From Oreohelix idahoensis (lineage: Eukaryota; Mollusca; Gastropoda; Stylommatophora; Oreohelicidae), in NCBI GenBank assembly GCA_024509875.1, contig JAMPIV010015271.1, positions 221,501 to 285,500 of the forward strand: a stretch of 64,000 nucleotides of DNA, read 5' to 3'. Position 1 is the first letter of the stretch. Every line of letters begins with the position of its first letter. The notes below the pieces were generated by a model. The model had not been told where the DNA came from, did not search any database, and saw only the letters and a program-made list of their open reading frames with translations. Positions 1 to 11,124 of the stretch are shown here, in pieces. The position numbers were made by a program, and so were the translations under genes.

Positions 1-1252
1 TTGGTTCCTTATTCTTATGGACTCGGGATTTATTACATTGAGTGTCATAATTTCTGTCTTCTTCAGATTGATATTCAGTCCCACTTGTTGGCTGTATTTA
101 TTCAGTCTGTCTGTTTTTTCTTGGATGTGCTGATGTGAATGTGAGAGTAGTGCAATATCATCTGCATATTCTAGATCTTCAAGTGTGGTGAACATTGTCC
201 ATCTTATTCCTTTAGAGGTATCCTCTGTTGTCTATGACAGTTAAAAATAGAATGGTTGACAAGGGGCAACCCTGTCATTCACCTGTTTTCACTTCGAAAG
301 TAAGGTTGCTCATCCCAACACTGCATGTAAAGTTAGCATTGACTTTTTATGATGGAAACAATACACCTAGGGATCCCATAAGCCCTTAATATTTTCCATA
401 AGCTATCCCTGTGTGTGCCGTTAAATGCCTTTTTAAAATCGACAAAGTTTATATATAGTTGTCTTTGCCATTCTATGCACTGCTCTATTATGTTTCTGAG
501 GGTTGTTTTGTTGTTTAACTAGGGCTGATGAGCATATTGCTCTTTTGCAGCCAATGCCAAATTGAAGACTCCTTGGTATTATCTACACTGTAGATCTAGG
601 CTTTTCCTGTAGCTGAGTTGAAGTCATGAGCCCTAGTTTCTTCAGCTTGGCTTGCATTTAAAGGATCATCACATCTGGTCCCAAGCTAGGAGTAAGAAGT
701 GTGTGGCATACTGTGCATTCCCCACCATCCAAGGGGGCTCTCCAACTTTGCAGAGCTAAAATACTCTGCTCTGGTTCTGGGCTCTCCCAAGGAATTTTCA
801 CATCCTGCACACAGCCACTTCTCAGATCCCCCTGCCTATCACTGGTCCATAGTAAGATTCTCCTGCATGCAGTCAACCAGGTCAAAGCCAAAAAATCACA
901 TCTGGGGCTCAAGTAACTTCTCCAAGCTTAGTGTGCAATGCTGGGTTCTCAACAAATTTCACCACAGGGGGAATCCCTGGAAGTGTGTCAATGATTTCAA
1001 GAGTCAATAAGGGTGTAATTAGCCTCACATACAGAGGTTCACTTCCACATATGTATATTGAAGCATTGTGCATAGTCCAGATATGCCTCCATGCATGTTC
1101 CTGAGGGTGAAAATATGATATGTGCATCTTCTGTTCTTTCTGAATCCTGCTTGTTCCTTCCTCAGTTTATGACCTACTGCTTTTGAGAATTCTGTGGATA
1201 ATTATCCTGCCTACTTTTTTGATGGGAACTGAGAGGAGTGTAATTATGCTCC
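1..1252 (-). pseudogene. LINE family B reverse transcriptase fragment, interrupted
   Basis: Remnant of an endonuclease/reverse-transcriptase LINE read on the minus strand. The part at 1-503 translates to the RT active-site block (EYADDIALLSHSHQHIQEK) and following palm/thumb sequence. The part at 1095-1252 is the more N-terminal block corresponding to FRKNRRC and the preceding helix. Both halves line up with the better copies at 49628-51025 and 34210-38465. Several stops and shifts are present, and the element continues beyond base 1. The two halves are separated by a 591-bp insertion. Clade assignment (RTE-like, related to proteins often annotated as endonuclease-reverse transcriptase) is inferred from residue patterns and would need a tree. 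Confidence 0.8.
504..1094 (-). mobile_element. 591-bp insertion within LINE B, possible retroposon
   Basis: The LINE B reading frame is interrupted exactly between two near-identical 14-mers, ATGTTTCTGAGGGT at 490-503 and ATGTTCCTGAGGGT at 1095-1108, as expected of a target-site duplication. Read on the minus strand the insert ends in an A-rich stretch next to the left duplication, consistent with a retroposed RNA. I recognise no protein or tRNA head in it. It could be a SINE-like sequence or a retrocopy. Confidence 0.45.
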
Positions 1253-1644
1253 AGGTAAAATGAATATATAGCATTTAAAGAAAGAGGCTTAATACTTTTC
1301 TTTTTATCACTACTACATTTACATGCCATTGTATATTGATAAAAAATATATTCTATTAAATAATAAATTTTAAAAGTTTGAAAAATTGCCAAAATAAAGA
1401 GAGATGCTGAGTGCAAAAGTGCTGTAAACAGACTGCATTACTGACAATAAAATGGTGCCCGAAGCCATTCTTGGGCTCAGCTCTGGGTGGGTCATGCCAA
1501 TAAACACCAAAAAAGCAGGATAAGCGATGACCATAAAGAACTTGTATATAACTAAAAACCACCGTATTAGCACGTCGAAAAGTGGGGCCTTACTGTATAC
1601 ATAAACATGTAATGGTCACAAACACATAGAGAGAGGGATGAGCA
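1253..1644. other. No gene seen
   Basis: AT-rich sequence between the LINE B fragment and the piggyBac target site. No repeat, RNA gene or coding pattern is recognised here. Confidence 0.5.
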
Positions 1645-1932
1645 TTAACTCTTAGACTCCAAAGCAACGCTCTGAGCGTTGCTAAATGCTGCACGCTGTG
1701 CCATAGCAACTCCCTGAGCGTGACTTAAGAATTCTCGCCAAGAAATGCAGAAACTTAACCATGTAATCAAATCCATGTTTTCTAAACCTAACCGAAACTT
1801 CCGTTAGAGTTGTCCGGTCTTTTTATCGAAGGATTTTGACCTGTTCACACGTGTTATTTCTTTGTTATCGAATTTATTAGCTAGTCAAGTGTGATCTGAT
1901 TTTGTGAAAAATTTGTGTGTGGTTTTAGCGTT

Positions 1933-4402
1933 ATGGCAAGTCATATTCCTATTAGTTCTGTGCCTTCTAGACGAATGTCTGCATCTAAAGCATTAAGTTT
2001 ACTTGAAAGTATAATGGAGAGTGAAGATGAATTGATGGACTCTGATAATTTTTTATTAGATGATGGAAGTGTTTCAGGCATGTCAGACACTTCGGTTTCA
2101 GGTGACGAGAGGGCGTTGCCCCAGCCTGGCTTATCGAAAGGTAAGAAAGCTAGGCTTACAACACCAGATGACTGGTCACAGGTTGCTGATGATGTTAGAA
2201 GTACGATTAAAACTTCAAACAACTTTAGATTTATCCCCAAGCCACGAGGAACAAAAACAGCACCAGGTGTAAACCCAGAATATTTTGATGAAACATCAAC
2301 ACCACTGGATTGCTTTTTGGCACTTGTCAGAAATGATGTGATGGAATATATAATCACAAGCATCAATGAATATGCCACAAGATGTGTACAGATGAACACC
2401 CCAGCTCAAAAACAATCAGTGTATAACAACTGGAAACCTGTAAATAGGCATGAATTTTTAAAATTCATTGCAGTCACTAATTCAATGGGGTTGGATAAGA
2501 GACCAAGCATACGCGACTACTTTTCAAGAGAGCCAAGCTTGTATACACCTTTCTATATCAAAATGTTTGAAAGACAGAGATTTGAGGCTATATATCACAC
2601 AATGCTTCATGTGGGAGATGCAGATGCTGATGGAAAGAGCGAAATTGAGCCTTTTGTGTACATGCTATGCTCAAATTTATACCATTTGAAAACATTTCAA
2701 TTGATGAAATGATTATTGGTTTCAAGGGGCGTTGGAGATATAAGCAGTTTAATGCATCCAAGCCCAAAAAGTATCACATAAAAAGTTTTGGATTGGTAGA
2801 CAGTGCCACTGGATATGTACTGAATCTGCTCACTTATTATGGATCAGATACATCATACAATCCAGAGTGTGATTCTGACAGTGGCCATGCCATTAAAATC
2901 TTCAATACCCTCCTCAGCTGTATTGGAAGTGGATATCACATATATGCTGACAGGTATTACACCACCAGAGCTTTAGTTGATTTCCTTCTTGAACACAAAT
3001 TCTATTTCACAGGGACACTCCAGACCAATAGAAAAGGTTTTCCTCTTGCTCTGAAAGGTCTTTCCTTGAAACATATGGAAAGCCGGCACTGGGTCTCTAA
3101 AGATGACAGAATTATGTGCACTGCATGGAAGGATAAAAAGGCAAAAAAACCTGTGGTGATAGTCACTTCAAATGGAAATGCTGAAGACATTACACACAGG
3201 CAAAAAACCAAACCATCCACTATCCATAGCTACAATATGAGCATGAATGGTTGTGATAAGGCTGACCAGATGTTGAGTTATTATGGACTCCACACAAGGA
3301 AAAGCAATAAATGGTGGAAGAAAATATACCACTGGATAGTGGAGATTTGCTGCAATAATGCACATATTCTATATGTTTTGTCTCGACCAGAGGGCGCTGA
3401 CACAAAAATGTCACTTAAAAAATTCAAGCTGATTTTAACTCTTTCCGTACGTAATTATTTTCAGCTCTGGACGGAATTATTTTTAAGCCCCAAAAATTTA
3501 CACATACATAATTTACGTTTACTGACAATGTGTGTCTAATCATGAGTTAAGTATAACATATTATATATCAAATTAAAGAACATTGGATGAACAATATAAA
3601 TCCATATGCCTTTCTAGCTAATTTTATGTTATGTTTATGTTATAACAGATAACTTGTACACGGAAAAAAGATAACTTGAAATTTTGAACAAAAATTTTCG
3701 ACTTACGTAAGGCTTGTAACATAAATTGTTAACACAATACAGTTTCACTGCTCTCTTTGTGCAGGTAATCCGTTTAGAAACACAGAAAAAGTAAGAAAGT
3801 TATGGTTGAGCACACAGTTTGTTCACTGTTCACATATTAGTAACATATCCAGTGTGTTTTTCGGCCATTATGGCGATACGACAAAACACGATTAAAGATG
3901 AAGATAAATGTGAAAAAATCCCTTCAAACGCAAATAAAAGACGTTGAAGCTTGTTGAAATTTGCCCAGTTTTGTGTTTACTTCCGTTCGAGATAAATTCC
4001 GGGCAGTATAAAATATCAGAATAGAAAGAAACAACGAAATAAATCAGCGTCTTTTAAAAGATCTTGCGGCCCCAGCGGTCGGCCATTGCATCTTTTAAAA
4101 GATCTTGCGTACGGAATCAGTTAATTAACCAGCTTACAGAAGCAGCAGCTGACTTGATGACTGAAGCAGATGACATGATGAGATCCAAAATTGGCCGTCC
4201 TATTAAGTCAAATGCAATAGAAAGACTTCAGGGCTCGAAGCATGTTATTGTAAGAGCAAAAAATGATGGACGCTGCAGAGTGTGCAGTACACCGAAGGAT
4301 GTAAAGCGGACAGTCTTTATTTGTGAGGGATGCGAAGGCAAACCTCGACTTCATCCTCACTGCTTCAAGTTGTGGCACACACAGCGCAAGCTTGAATCAT
4401 AA
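1933..4402 (+). pseudogene. piggyBac transposase (DDE_Tnp_1_7 / PGBD type), broken
   Basis: ATG at 1933 is preferred over the upstream in-frame non-ATG codons. The N-terminal part (1933-2712) has an acidic leader then the family core up to EPFVYML. A frame change near 2660-2690, probably with loss of about ten residues, leads into 2667-3437. All three catalytic aspartates are visible there: ISIDEMIIGFKGRW, HIYADRYYTT and NGCDKADQMLSYY. The frame is then cut by a 682-bp TTAA-flanked insert. The C-terminal cysteine-rich domain resumes after it and ends at 4402: CRVC, then CEGC, then HPHCFKLWHT, a C-x2-C / C-x2-C / H-x2-C / H pattern typical of piggyBac end-binding domains. Removing the insert plus one TTAA leaves the two sides in the same frame. 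So the transposase has one internal frame lesion plus the insertion. Known function of the family: cut-and-paste transposition at TTAA in the nucleus. Confidence 0.9.
3439..4120. mobile_element. piggyBac-like non-autonomous element inside a piggyBac transposase
   Basis: Bounded by TTAA at 3435-3438 and 4121-4124. The ends read CTCTTTCCGTACGTAA and, inward from the right, CTGATTCCGTACGCAA, 13 of 16 matching. No coding capacity. Near its right end a 19-bp palindrome-bearing motif (TCTTTTAAAAGATCTTGCG) is directly repeated at 4050-4068 and 4091-4109. The CTCTTT start resembles the ends of the host element and of the MITE at 6541-6826, suggesting related transposases. Confidence 0.75.
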
Positions 4403-4944
4403 AATAATCATGTAAATATATTATGAAGATGTTTCATTTTATATTTTTCTAGTTTATGTGCTGGAAAAAGCCATAATATGGTAATATATATATTCTAGGA
4501 TTTTTTCAGTGTTGTGAAGTTTTTAGTGGCTGCAGCATACACTGCATAAATGCACTAAATGTGCTAAATTGTTCTATATCTAGTGTTGTGTTATTTCAAA
4601 AATGGATTACCTTGATTTTTCAAGACTGAATGGTAAGTTTTAATGACTACAACATTAGCTGGCCATCGGTAAGTGCACATTTTTCTTTCAATATTTTTGT
4701 GTTTTTCAAATAACATTCATCATGTTTTAATGTCTACTAACAGCATGTTTGTTAATGCTACAAAATAAATTAATAATTACAATTCTCCTTCCATTCCCCT
4801 TCATGTTGATATATAATATGTGCTAGTTCAAAGGAAAATTAAAAAAAAAATTTAGACTGAAATATGAACACTTCACTCTATAAAATTCTGCCCCAAAAAA
4901 AGTCTGGCACAGCGTGCAAAATAACTCTGGAATGAAAGAGTTAA

Positions 4945-5680
4945 GGCAGTGATAAATTGTCCGGATGATGAAAACCTACACTGGCCCATCTGTTATAATG
5001 TCAGAGGTCAAAAACTCTTTATATGGCTCTGGTGGAAAGAGATGATGATACGACCTGGCAAGATGGGGAGCAGAGACTAACGTCAGACCTGCAGAGAAAG
5101 AATCAAGACACATTCTGCAAGTTACATTTTCATTGAGAAATGCATAAAAGTTAATACCTTTAACTGCACTATGTGCAAACATGAATTGTCACTGTTTTTG
5201 TATTCATGTCTAATGCATAATGGTATACATCATCACATTTGTGTTCTTTGTTAAGAGACACACCTGTTGTATGGAATTCTGGGTTTTAAATTTGTTCAGA
5301 TCCCATGTACCTTGAGAGTTATGAAAATGCCTGTGGTAGTGATGTGAAGTTTTGAGATAGTGTGTGTTTGCTTCTGAAAATGTGAAGACTGAATAAGCAT
5401 ATGGATTTGATGTAAAACATGCTATGATGTGGTTATAAAGTCATGGGATATGAATATAGCTTGGTATTTCACTGCATGTATTGAGGATGAATTATCCTGG
5501 ACCCAGAATGTCAACAGAATGAATTATCTTGAATCATTGGTGCGTTAAAAGTCAATGCATATTTGATGAGAATAAACATCAACAGTATCCTATACTGAAC
5601 AACAATATGAAATCAGATCAAGTGTCATGACAAAATATTGTATATCATTTTTCATAATATATGTAATGGATCAATCATCA
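4945..5680. other. No gene seen
   Basis: Unassigned AT-rich sequence right of the piggyBac element; nothing recognisable on either strand. Confidence 0.4.
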
Positions 5681-5772
5681 GCGCAAATGATATAAGTCAT
5701 GAGTATGTATCAGTGATCATCAGACTTGAGCGCAAATCATTTAAATTGTGAGCATGCATCATTGATCACGAG
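5681..5772. repeat. Two-copy tandem repeat, 49-bp period
   Basis: Two diverged copies starting GCGCAAAT at 5681 and 5730, each followed by a TGAG/TATG..ATCA-rich block with small palindromes such as TGATCA. Confidence 0.5.
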
Positions 5773-6173
5773 CTCTTTATCAGTTTACATCACACCCCCT
5801 CACCACACACTAACTCCCAGACAGATCTCATCAACTTTATGGTGTCACCATAAAGATTTAGTGTCATCATAAAGAAATAATCAAAAATTGGTTTCAAAGA
5901 TAAATGGCACAGAGAAAACGGAGTCATATTTAAAAAAAAACACATTACTCCTTGCCAAGAAGAGATCAAGTAATAATTTTCAGGCTGAGAAGAAGCCACG
6001 GCAGACTCAAATACCATTTGATCAACTAATTAAAAATCAGGCAGACAGACATGTGTCCATGTGGGGAATACAAGTAAACAGTAGAACATGTCCTCCAATG
6101 ATAGTGATTACAAGACAGCAGCTGACAGCACTGTCTTTAATAAACCTGATTGTGGAAAAAAACACATTGGCAA

Positions 6174-6490
6174 CGAGAAAAGCCTGAGACAGACTACCAA
6201 CTTTATGACAGAATCCGGTGCAGTTATATGACAGCAATGACAGGATCAAGATGACCATAAAGAACTGGTCTGACTGACCAACTTCATGAGGATCGATGAG
6301 AGAAGCCTCAGACAAACAGCCAACTTTATGAGAGAAACAGATGTGGTTATATGAACACGATGAGAGAAGCCTCAGACAAACAGCCAACTTTATATGAGAG
6401 AAATAGATGTGGTTAAATGAACCACAATGAGACAAGCCTGAGATAGGTTTCCAACTTTATGAGAGAAAGAGACATGGTTATATGAGAGTG
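6174..6490. repeat. Degenerate tandem repeat, 61-66-bp period
   Basis: About five diverged units beginning near 6174, 6235, 6296, 6360 and 6426. The best shared words are GAGAAGCCTCAGACAAACAG and CAACTTTATGAGAGAAA. The two central units are the most similar. The stretch from 5773 to 6173 before it shows only faint traces of the same words. No intact reading frame spans it. Confidence 0.55.
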
Positions 6491-6540
6491 AAAGAAAGTA
6501 GATCATAAAGATTAATAACTCTACATAACCTCCTAATTAA

Positions 6541-6826
6541 CTCTTTCAGTCCCAAGCAAAAAGGTGGGTTTGGCCCAAACAAAAATGGCCATACCAGTAT
6601 GTTTTTATTGTTTTTGTTTGGAAATAATTTTTTTTTAATGTTCATATTCATAAATAACAAAAGTCCATAATGGATGGCTATACTTTAAGAAAATAGCGTT
6701 TTTGAGTTGTCAAAATTAGAAAACAGCCCTAGAAAGGATCAAGAGATACGAAAGCCAGTATACTGTTGATTGGGCCAAATGGGTCTAGCGGGAAGTACAG
6801 TATACTGGCTCTTGGGGCTTAAAGAG
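6541..6826. mobile_element. piggyBac-type MITE, 286 bp
   Basis: Perfect TTAA duplications at 6537-6540 and 6827-6830. Terminal inverted repeats CTCTTTCAGTCCCAAG and, from the right, CTCTTTAAGCCCCAAG (14 of 16). Inner inverted words around CCAGTAT add to the symmetry. No coding capacity, so it depends on a piggyBac transposase in trans. Its first six bases match the ends of the 3439-4120 insert and the right end of the 1649-4940 element. Confidence 0.85.
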
Positions 6827-6830
6827 TTAA

Positions 6831-7149
6831 AGAATACCAAATAACTATGAACTGATAATGTTACAGAGGAAGGGGCAAGCCTGGTTTGTCACAACCGTCT
6901 TGTTATACGACTTGAAAAAGTTTGATCTGTGGCAGGATAGTGACTGCTCATTGTTTTTCTTTCTTTCTTTTTTATTGTTTTCAGTTTAATGACAGAAATT
7001 TTTATGTAAATAGGCAGTTACTATTTTTAAAAGTATTACATTAAAAACTGCTTTAACAGTCATGCCACAGTGAATGAGACCTTTGTACCATACAGCAACA
7101 GGTTAAGCAATGGATTCAAAATAGCTCAGATTACCCATAATTATAATGT
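6831..7149. other. No gene seen
   Basis: AT-rich spacer with a TTTCTTTCTTT run near 6957; nothing else recognised. Confidence 0.4.
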
Positions 7150-7600
7150 CAACACCCTTGAGCTCCAAAGGAGCATAGACCTCAACAAACACATGCTAAG
7201 TCCTCCTGTTGTGTGCCATCTACTCAGGTTCTTTCCATGTCTTCCTCACCATTTTCACTTCTGTCTCCAGTTCTCTTCTCCATGTGTTTTTTGGTCTACC
7301 TCTGCCTCTCTTTCCCTGGGGATTCCAGAACAAGGACTGCCGTGTAATGCTATCATCAGATTTCCTCAGTGTGTGTCCTATCCATCGCCAGCATCTTCTG
7401 CTCATTTCTTGTTCCACTTGCACTTGTCTGGTTCTTGTCATCAGTTCCACATTGGTGACCTTGTCATGTCATTTCAATCCTTCAATTCTGTGCAGGCACC
7501 CATATATGAAAGCGTGTAGCTTCCTTAGTTGTTGTTTTTGTTGTTCTCCATGTTTCAGAACCATACAATAGGAATGACTTGACATTTTTAAGTTTTTTCT
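7150..7600 (-). pseudogene. LINE (family C) reverse transcriptase C-terminus
   Basis: Minus-strand translation gives the carboxy-terminal region common to RTE-like endonuclease-RT proteins: RRCWRWIGHTLRKSDDSIT, then GKRGRGRPKNTWRRELE, with upstream traces of the HDKVTNVELM block in another frame. The catalytic palm is absent, as expected for a 5'-truncated LINE copy. Its sequence differs from families A and B in this window (W-x-GH-x-LR core shared, the rest not), so it is listed separately. Confidence 0.75.
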
Positions 7601-7840
7601 GAAAGCTTCTCTTACCTTTAGTAAAATATATTTTTATTATCATTGGCTGTCCCTCTAACTCTGTCTACATTCCTCCCGAGATATGAGTTTGATTTGAAAT
7701 CTTGTTGGGGTGTTTCAAGTTCGATCTTGTTATCATTTCCTGATCTATTCTCATTATCTCTGTCTTTTCCACGCGAAAACGAACAGGAAAATTTATATTG
7801 GTCAGACCGTTATTCCTTTCCAATTATTTTTTTTAATGCA

Positions 7841-7986
7841 TTTATATCATCTCATTCATAACCCTACACTCTGTTTATATCATCTCATTCATAACCCTAC
7901 ACTCTGTTTATATCATCTCATTCATAACCCTACACTCTGTTTATATCATCTCATTCATAACCCTACACTCTGTTTATATCATCTAT
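7841..7986. repeat. 33-bp minisatellite, about 4.4 copies
   Basis: Units begin TTTATATCATCTCATTC at 7841, 7874, 7907, 7940 and (partial) 7973, virtually identical to each other, implying recent expansion. Confidence 0.9.
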
Positions 7987-7989
7987 CTT

Positions 7990-8230
7990 CCTGGTTTTCT
8001 TGGTATCTGAGAAGACAAAAAAGAACAATACTACTGCATCTTCAGGCATGCTGTACAAAGTGACTAATATGAAGCCATGCATTGGATTGGCAACCTCATC
8101 ATGTAAAAAAATTACTACACAAACCCCCACTTCTAGAGTTTGCACTTTGACATAGGTTTCCTCAAATGGGCTGATGGCCCCAAGCTTCATTGGGAGCAAA
8201 CAAGGAGAGGATGATGATGATAATGTATAC
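7990..8230 (-). repeat. Dispersed repeat D, copy 1
   Basis: Matches the segments at 10030-10240 and 60615-60705 through words such as GAGAAGACAAA, GGCAACCTCA followed by CATGTAAAA, and CTTCAGGCA. Here it ends with a GATGATGATGATAATG run, which may be a microsatellite tail of a retroposon. No coding pattern. It may be the 3' end of a LINE or a SINE; I cannot name the family. Confidence 0.5.
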
Positions 8231-9059
8231 CCTAAAAACTATTCACCCAGTTCTACTACTTTATGTTTTAGTACCAATTACCATTTAAAATATACAGAGC
8301 TGGCAAAGTGCATATTCATTCATTTTCTGCATTTGCCAATATCTTTCAGAATACAAAGAGAATACCATGCAAAGTTACTTACTGCAGGCTTTACACTCAA
8401 CAGGCAGTTCACAGTACTTGCTCTTACACTGTGGACAAAAATAACCACTGGTGCTGAATCCTTGGGCTGATTTACTGTCAAGATGGCTGTGGCAGGAATA
8501 ATAAAGAAACACAGAAATCTAGCTACAGCTGTATTATTATCAGCAACATATGATGTCTTATTACTTCAGAATCATTTATCAGCAAGTTGTGCCAATTTAA
8601 TAAATTATGTCCTGTGTGCCAACAACTGATAAGGCAAACAGTCTCTGGAGGTTAAGCCTGCCAGCGAATTCCAAGACTACTTCTGTTTACTATTTATGAC
8701 CTAACCTGTGATGAACAAATAAATTAAGCTAAAAGTATCTGCTTCCATGCTTACAGCAGAACCAGAAATGATAATTTTGGTTAAAAAAAAAACTAACAAA
8801 AAACACTAATTTAGGGCACAAAGAAAGAACAAATTATCCAGTATGAACATGTTTTTAGTGAGCTAGCCCAGTTCATTCTAGGTCTCTACTACTTGTATCT
8901 ATTCTCTCTTTACGTTGTGATGGGTAATTCATTTCTTAATTTTCTTGCACGGATCAATCTCGGGCATTATGATGGTAGGATGGGAGTAGCTACTTTTTTG
9001 TTTTTAATTTCTGTAATAGATACTTTATGAATCCATCAAATTGTGACGCATGCTTTTCA
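8231..9059. other. No gene seen
   Basis: AT-rich, including an A-run near 8786. No supported reading frame or repeat. Confidence 0.4.
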
Positions 9060-9370
9060 TGAGTGACTGACTGGCAGAATGGTTACAGTGCCTGACTCAC
9101 TGTAATGCAACTAGGTCCCTGATTCAAAACCTGGTAGCAATCATGTTCTAGCCTACCTGCTGTAAATTGGTATCTAACTCTGCTCTTAAGTTAAAGAAGG
9201 TAAAGGCAGCAAGGAAGGGAACTGGTCACCCCCATCTCATAAAGCTGAAACCTAGTACCGGTATACTGAAGTCTCTAACACTACAATCCCCTTGTGCAGT
9301 ATCTGCTACAGAACTACATTTACCTTTGTGTTTTCAAATCTCAAAATCATCTCATTTAACGGAATGATCA
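9060..9370 (+). mobile_element. tRNA-headed SINE-like sequence
   Basis: The 5' part resembles an RNA polymerase III promoter: an A-box-like TGGCAGAATGG near 9070 and a diverged B-box-like CCTGATTCAAAACC near 9117-9130, at roughly tRNA spacing. It is followed by a body with GGGAACTGGTCACCC. Identification rests on the promoter boxes and layout; the 3' boundary and target duplication are not visible. Confidence 0.5.
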
Positions 9371-10029
9371 ACTCACTGGAAGCTCCAGAAATGATGCAAT
9401 TACTGAAATTAACCTACCCATGATACCAAAGACAACATATACGTTAGTCAGCAGAAGTAAAAAAAACAGCAACCGTTACTTATCATTATACGACAATGAC
9501 ATAACATCACACAACAATACAAACATACCACATGCACATAGATGGCTTTTCTCCTCTGTCTTTCTCCCCTCCCAATGAATGATGAGGAAAACCTGAACAA
9601 GGAAAGTACAAAATATACACAGTGTAATTTCAGATCCAACATTTTAGAGATACATTTAGATATGAGAAGAAGAGTTAAGGCTCTTGGAATAATGGCCGTT
9701 GCGAGACGTTAGACATGTTGTATCTCTGTGTGTAATAAATGTTAAGAACAACAAGTGTCTTGTATTATTTCATTAAGAGGACTAAGGTAGAATACAACAC
9801 ATAGGAGAGTTTCTGATGAAAATAAAATTATTTACATAAATTATTGTTTAACATAGTATATTTACCAATTACAATAGTTTGTGCAGCTGCTCTTTCATAA
9901 TAAATCAGCAGGTCAAACTGCATGATTAAAATTTAAAAAAAGTCAAGCATAAAACTTAATTAACTGGAAATAAAATATGAATGCATTACAGCCCAAGACT
10001 TAACCCCGTATAGTTGCGGGGTGGGGGGT
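9371..10029. other. No gene seen
   Basis: Unassigned. A segment around 9690-9800 (AATAAA followed by GTGTCTTGTATT) has the feel of an LTR 3' part, but no partner or boundary can be seen. Confidence 0.35.
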
Positions 10030-10240
10030 GTCACTGAGAAGACAAATAAAAAATAGCTCCACTGTACCCTCAGGCACATCATAAGATGCAACTAGTGAGG
10101 CTGTGGGGATGGGGATGGCAACCTCAGCATGTCAAACAAATTGCTATAGAAACTATCACAGAAAGAGCCTATGCATGCTTTGGTGCAAGTTTCCTATAAG
10201 GAGGCCATCTGCAGCAGCCCCCATGCCCTATAACAGCTGT
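10030..10240 (-). repeat. Dispersed repeat D, copy 2
   Basis: Shares ACTGAGAAGACAAA, CCTCAGGCAC, GGCAACCTCAGCATGT and a following tail with copy 1 at 7990-8230. More diverged and without the GAT run. Confidence 0.5.
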
Positions 10241-10411
10241 GAGGATCTACTTTAGAAACTCTGAGCTCTGTAATGCTCTACCATGATAAAATCATCTGTT
10301 TTAATGTTTGAGAGTATCTGAGTATTCATTCAGAAATTTTGGAATAAATGGAGACTATGTGTAACTTTTTTCTCTACCAGGCATGAGTTTTCACTGGCAA
10401 TGCTGAATCAT

Positions 10412-10700
10412 CTTCTACTTCTTGGATCCTTAACCCCTGACTGACAAAGCAGTCAGTGGCCATCACGCCTAGTGGCGTTTTGTAGAGCAGCAACAAACTG
10501 TCTCCATTTTGCTAGGTTGGTGGCAATCATTCGTGCCTTGCCCCAACTCTGGTTTATGCTTTGCATATCAGTCTCCATTGTTCTTCGTCAGGTTGTCTTT
10601 GGTCTGCCTCTCTTTCGCCGTCCTTCTGGGGTCAATAGCATAGCAGTTCTGGTGATGGTGACAGGGTCCCTTCTGAGGACATGGCCAACCCAGTTCCTGC
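10412..10700 (-). pseudogene. LINE family B 3' end fragment
   Basis: Aligns with the 3' ends of the family B copies at 34210 and 49628. It covers the carboxy-terminal RT segment corresponding to GHVLRRDP and GRPKTTWRRTVEAEM, and the terminal non-coding stretch around GACTGCTTTGTCAG on the minus strand. The tail is a degraded version of the GGATCAAAGAAGAAG end. Strongly 5'-truncated, as usual for target-primed retroposition. Confidence 0.75.
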
Positions 10701-11124
10701 TGAATAAAAAACCTTTATTTGTGGGGATACAGTTCTTTTAAATGCTCATGGTAGAGAGTAGTTCTTCATTTTCCTGGCTTTAAGATTTGATCTTTCTTCT
10801 TCTCCCTACATAACCCAAAGGTCTACCAAATCATTTCCTGTAATCTAACAGTCGATCGCTATCGACCAGTTGCAGACCCCTGCTCTATACAGAGCAAAAA
10901 TGGAAATGATGATGAAAATTAAAGACATAAATAGAATTGTTTAAAAAAAAAAACTAGCATGTATAAGAAAAGAAACAAAACTGTGTTTATCTCATGTATA
11001 TTACATAGAATAATGAATATCAAACATGTTTTTCTTACCCATTTTAATGAGAGATGATTCTGTGTTATTCTGCAATGACAAATAGAAACATTAATAGTAC
11101 CGGTAATAAGTTTACAGAAAAATA
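10701..11124. other. No gene seen
   Basis: Unassigned AT-rich DNA between the LINE B end and the left duplication of the hAT-type element. Confidence 0.4.

Larger units (their letters stand above)
1649..4940 (+). mobile_element. piggyBac DNA transposon, complete ends
   Basis: Flanked on both sides by TTAA (1645-1648 and 4941-4944), the obligatory piggyBac target site. The terminal inverted repeats are CTCTTAGACTCCAAAG on the left and CTCTTTCATTCCAGAG read inward from the right, 12 of 16 matching. A perfect 13-bp subterminal inverted motif, GCACGCTGTGCCA, lies at 1691-1703 and in reverse complement at 4905-4917. About 3.3 kb, of which 682 bp is a later insertion (3439-4120). It encodes a piggyBac-family transposase that is no longer intact, so this copy should not be autonomous, although its ends could still be recognised in trans. 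Confidence 0.88.

Noticed and set aside
6174..6490. Possible C2H2 zinc-finger array (EKP-like and CGY-like words)
   Set aside because: The period is 61-66 bp instead of 84 bp, the Cys-x2-Cys / His-x3-His pairs are absent, and stops occur throughout.
7070..7571. Overlapping plus-strand open frames of 120-150 codons
   Set aside because: They are antisense to the LINE C reverse transcriptase fragment and have no motif of their own.
7770..7830. KIYIGQT peptide suggesting a GIY-YIG nuclease
   Set aside because: Only this short match; the rest of the frame is simple repeat and hydrophobic shadow sequence.
9690..9810. Possible solo LTR end (AATAAA followed by GTGTCTTGTATT)
   Set aside because: No partner LTR, no TG...CA boundaries and no target duplication could be identified.
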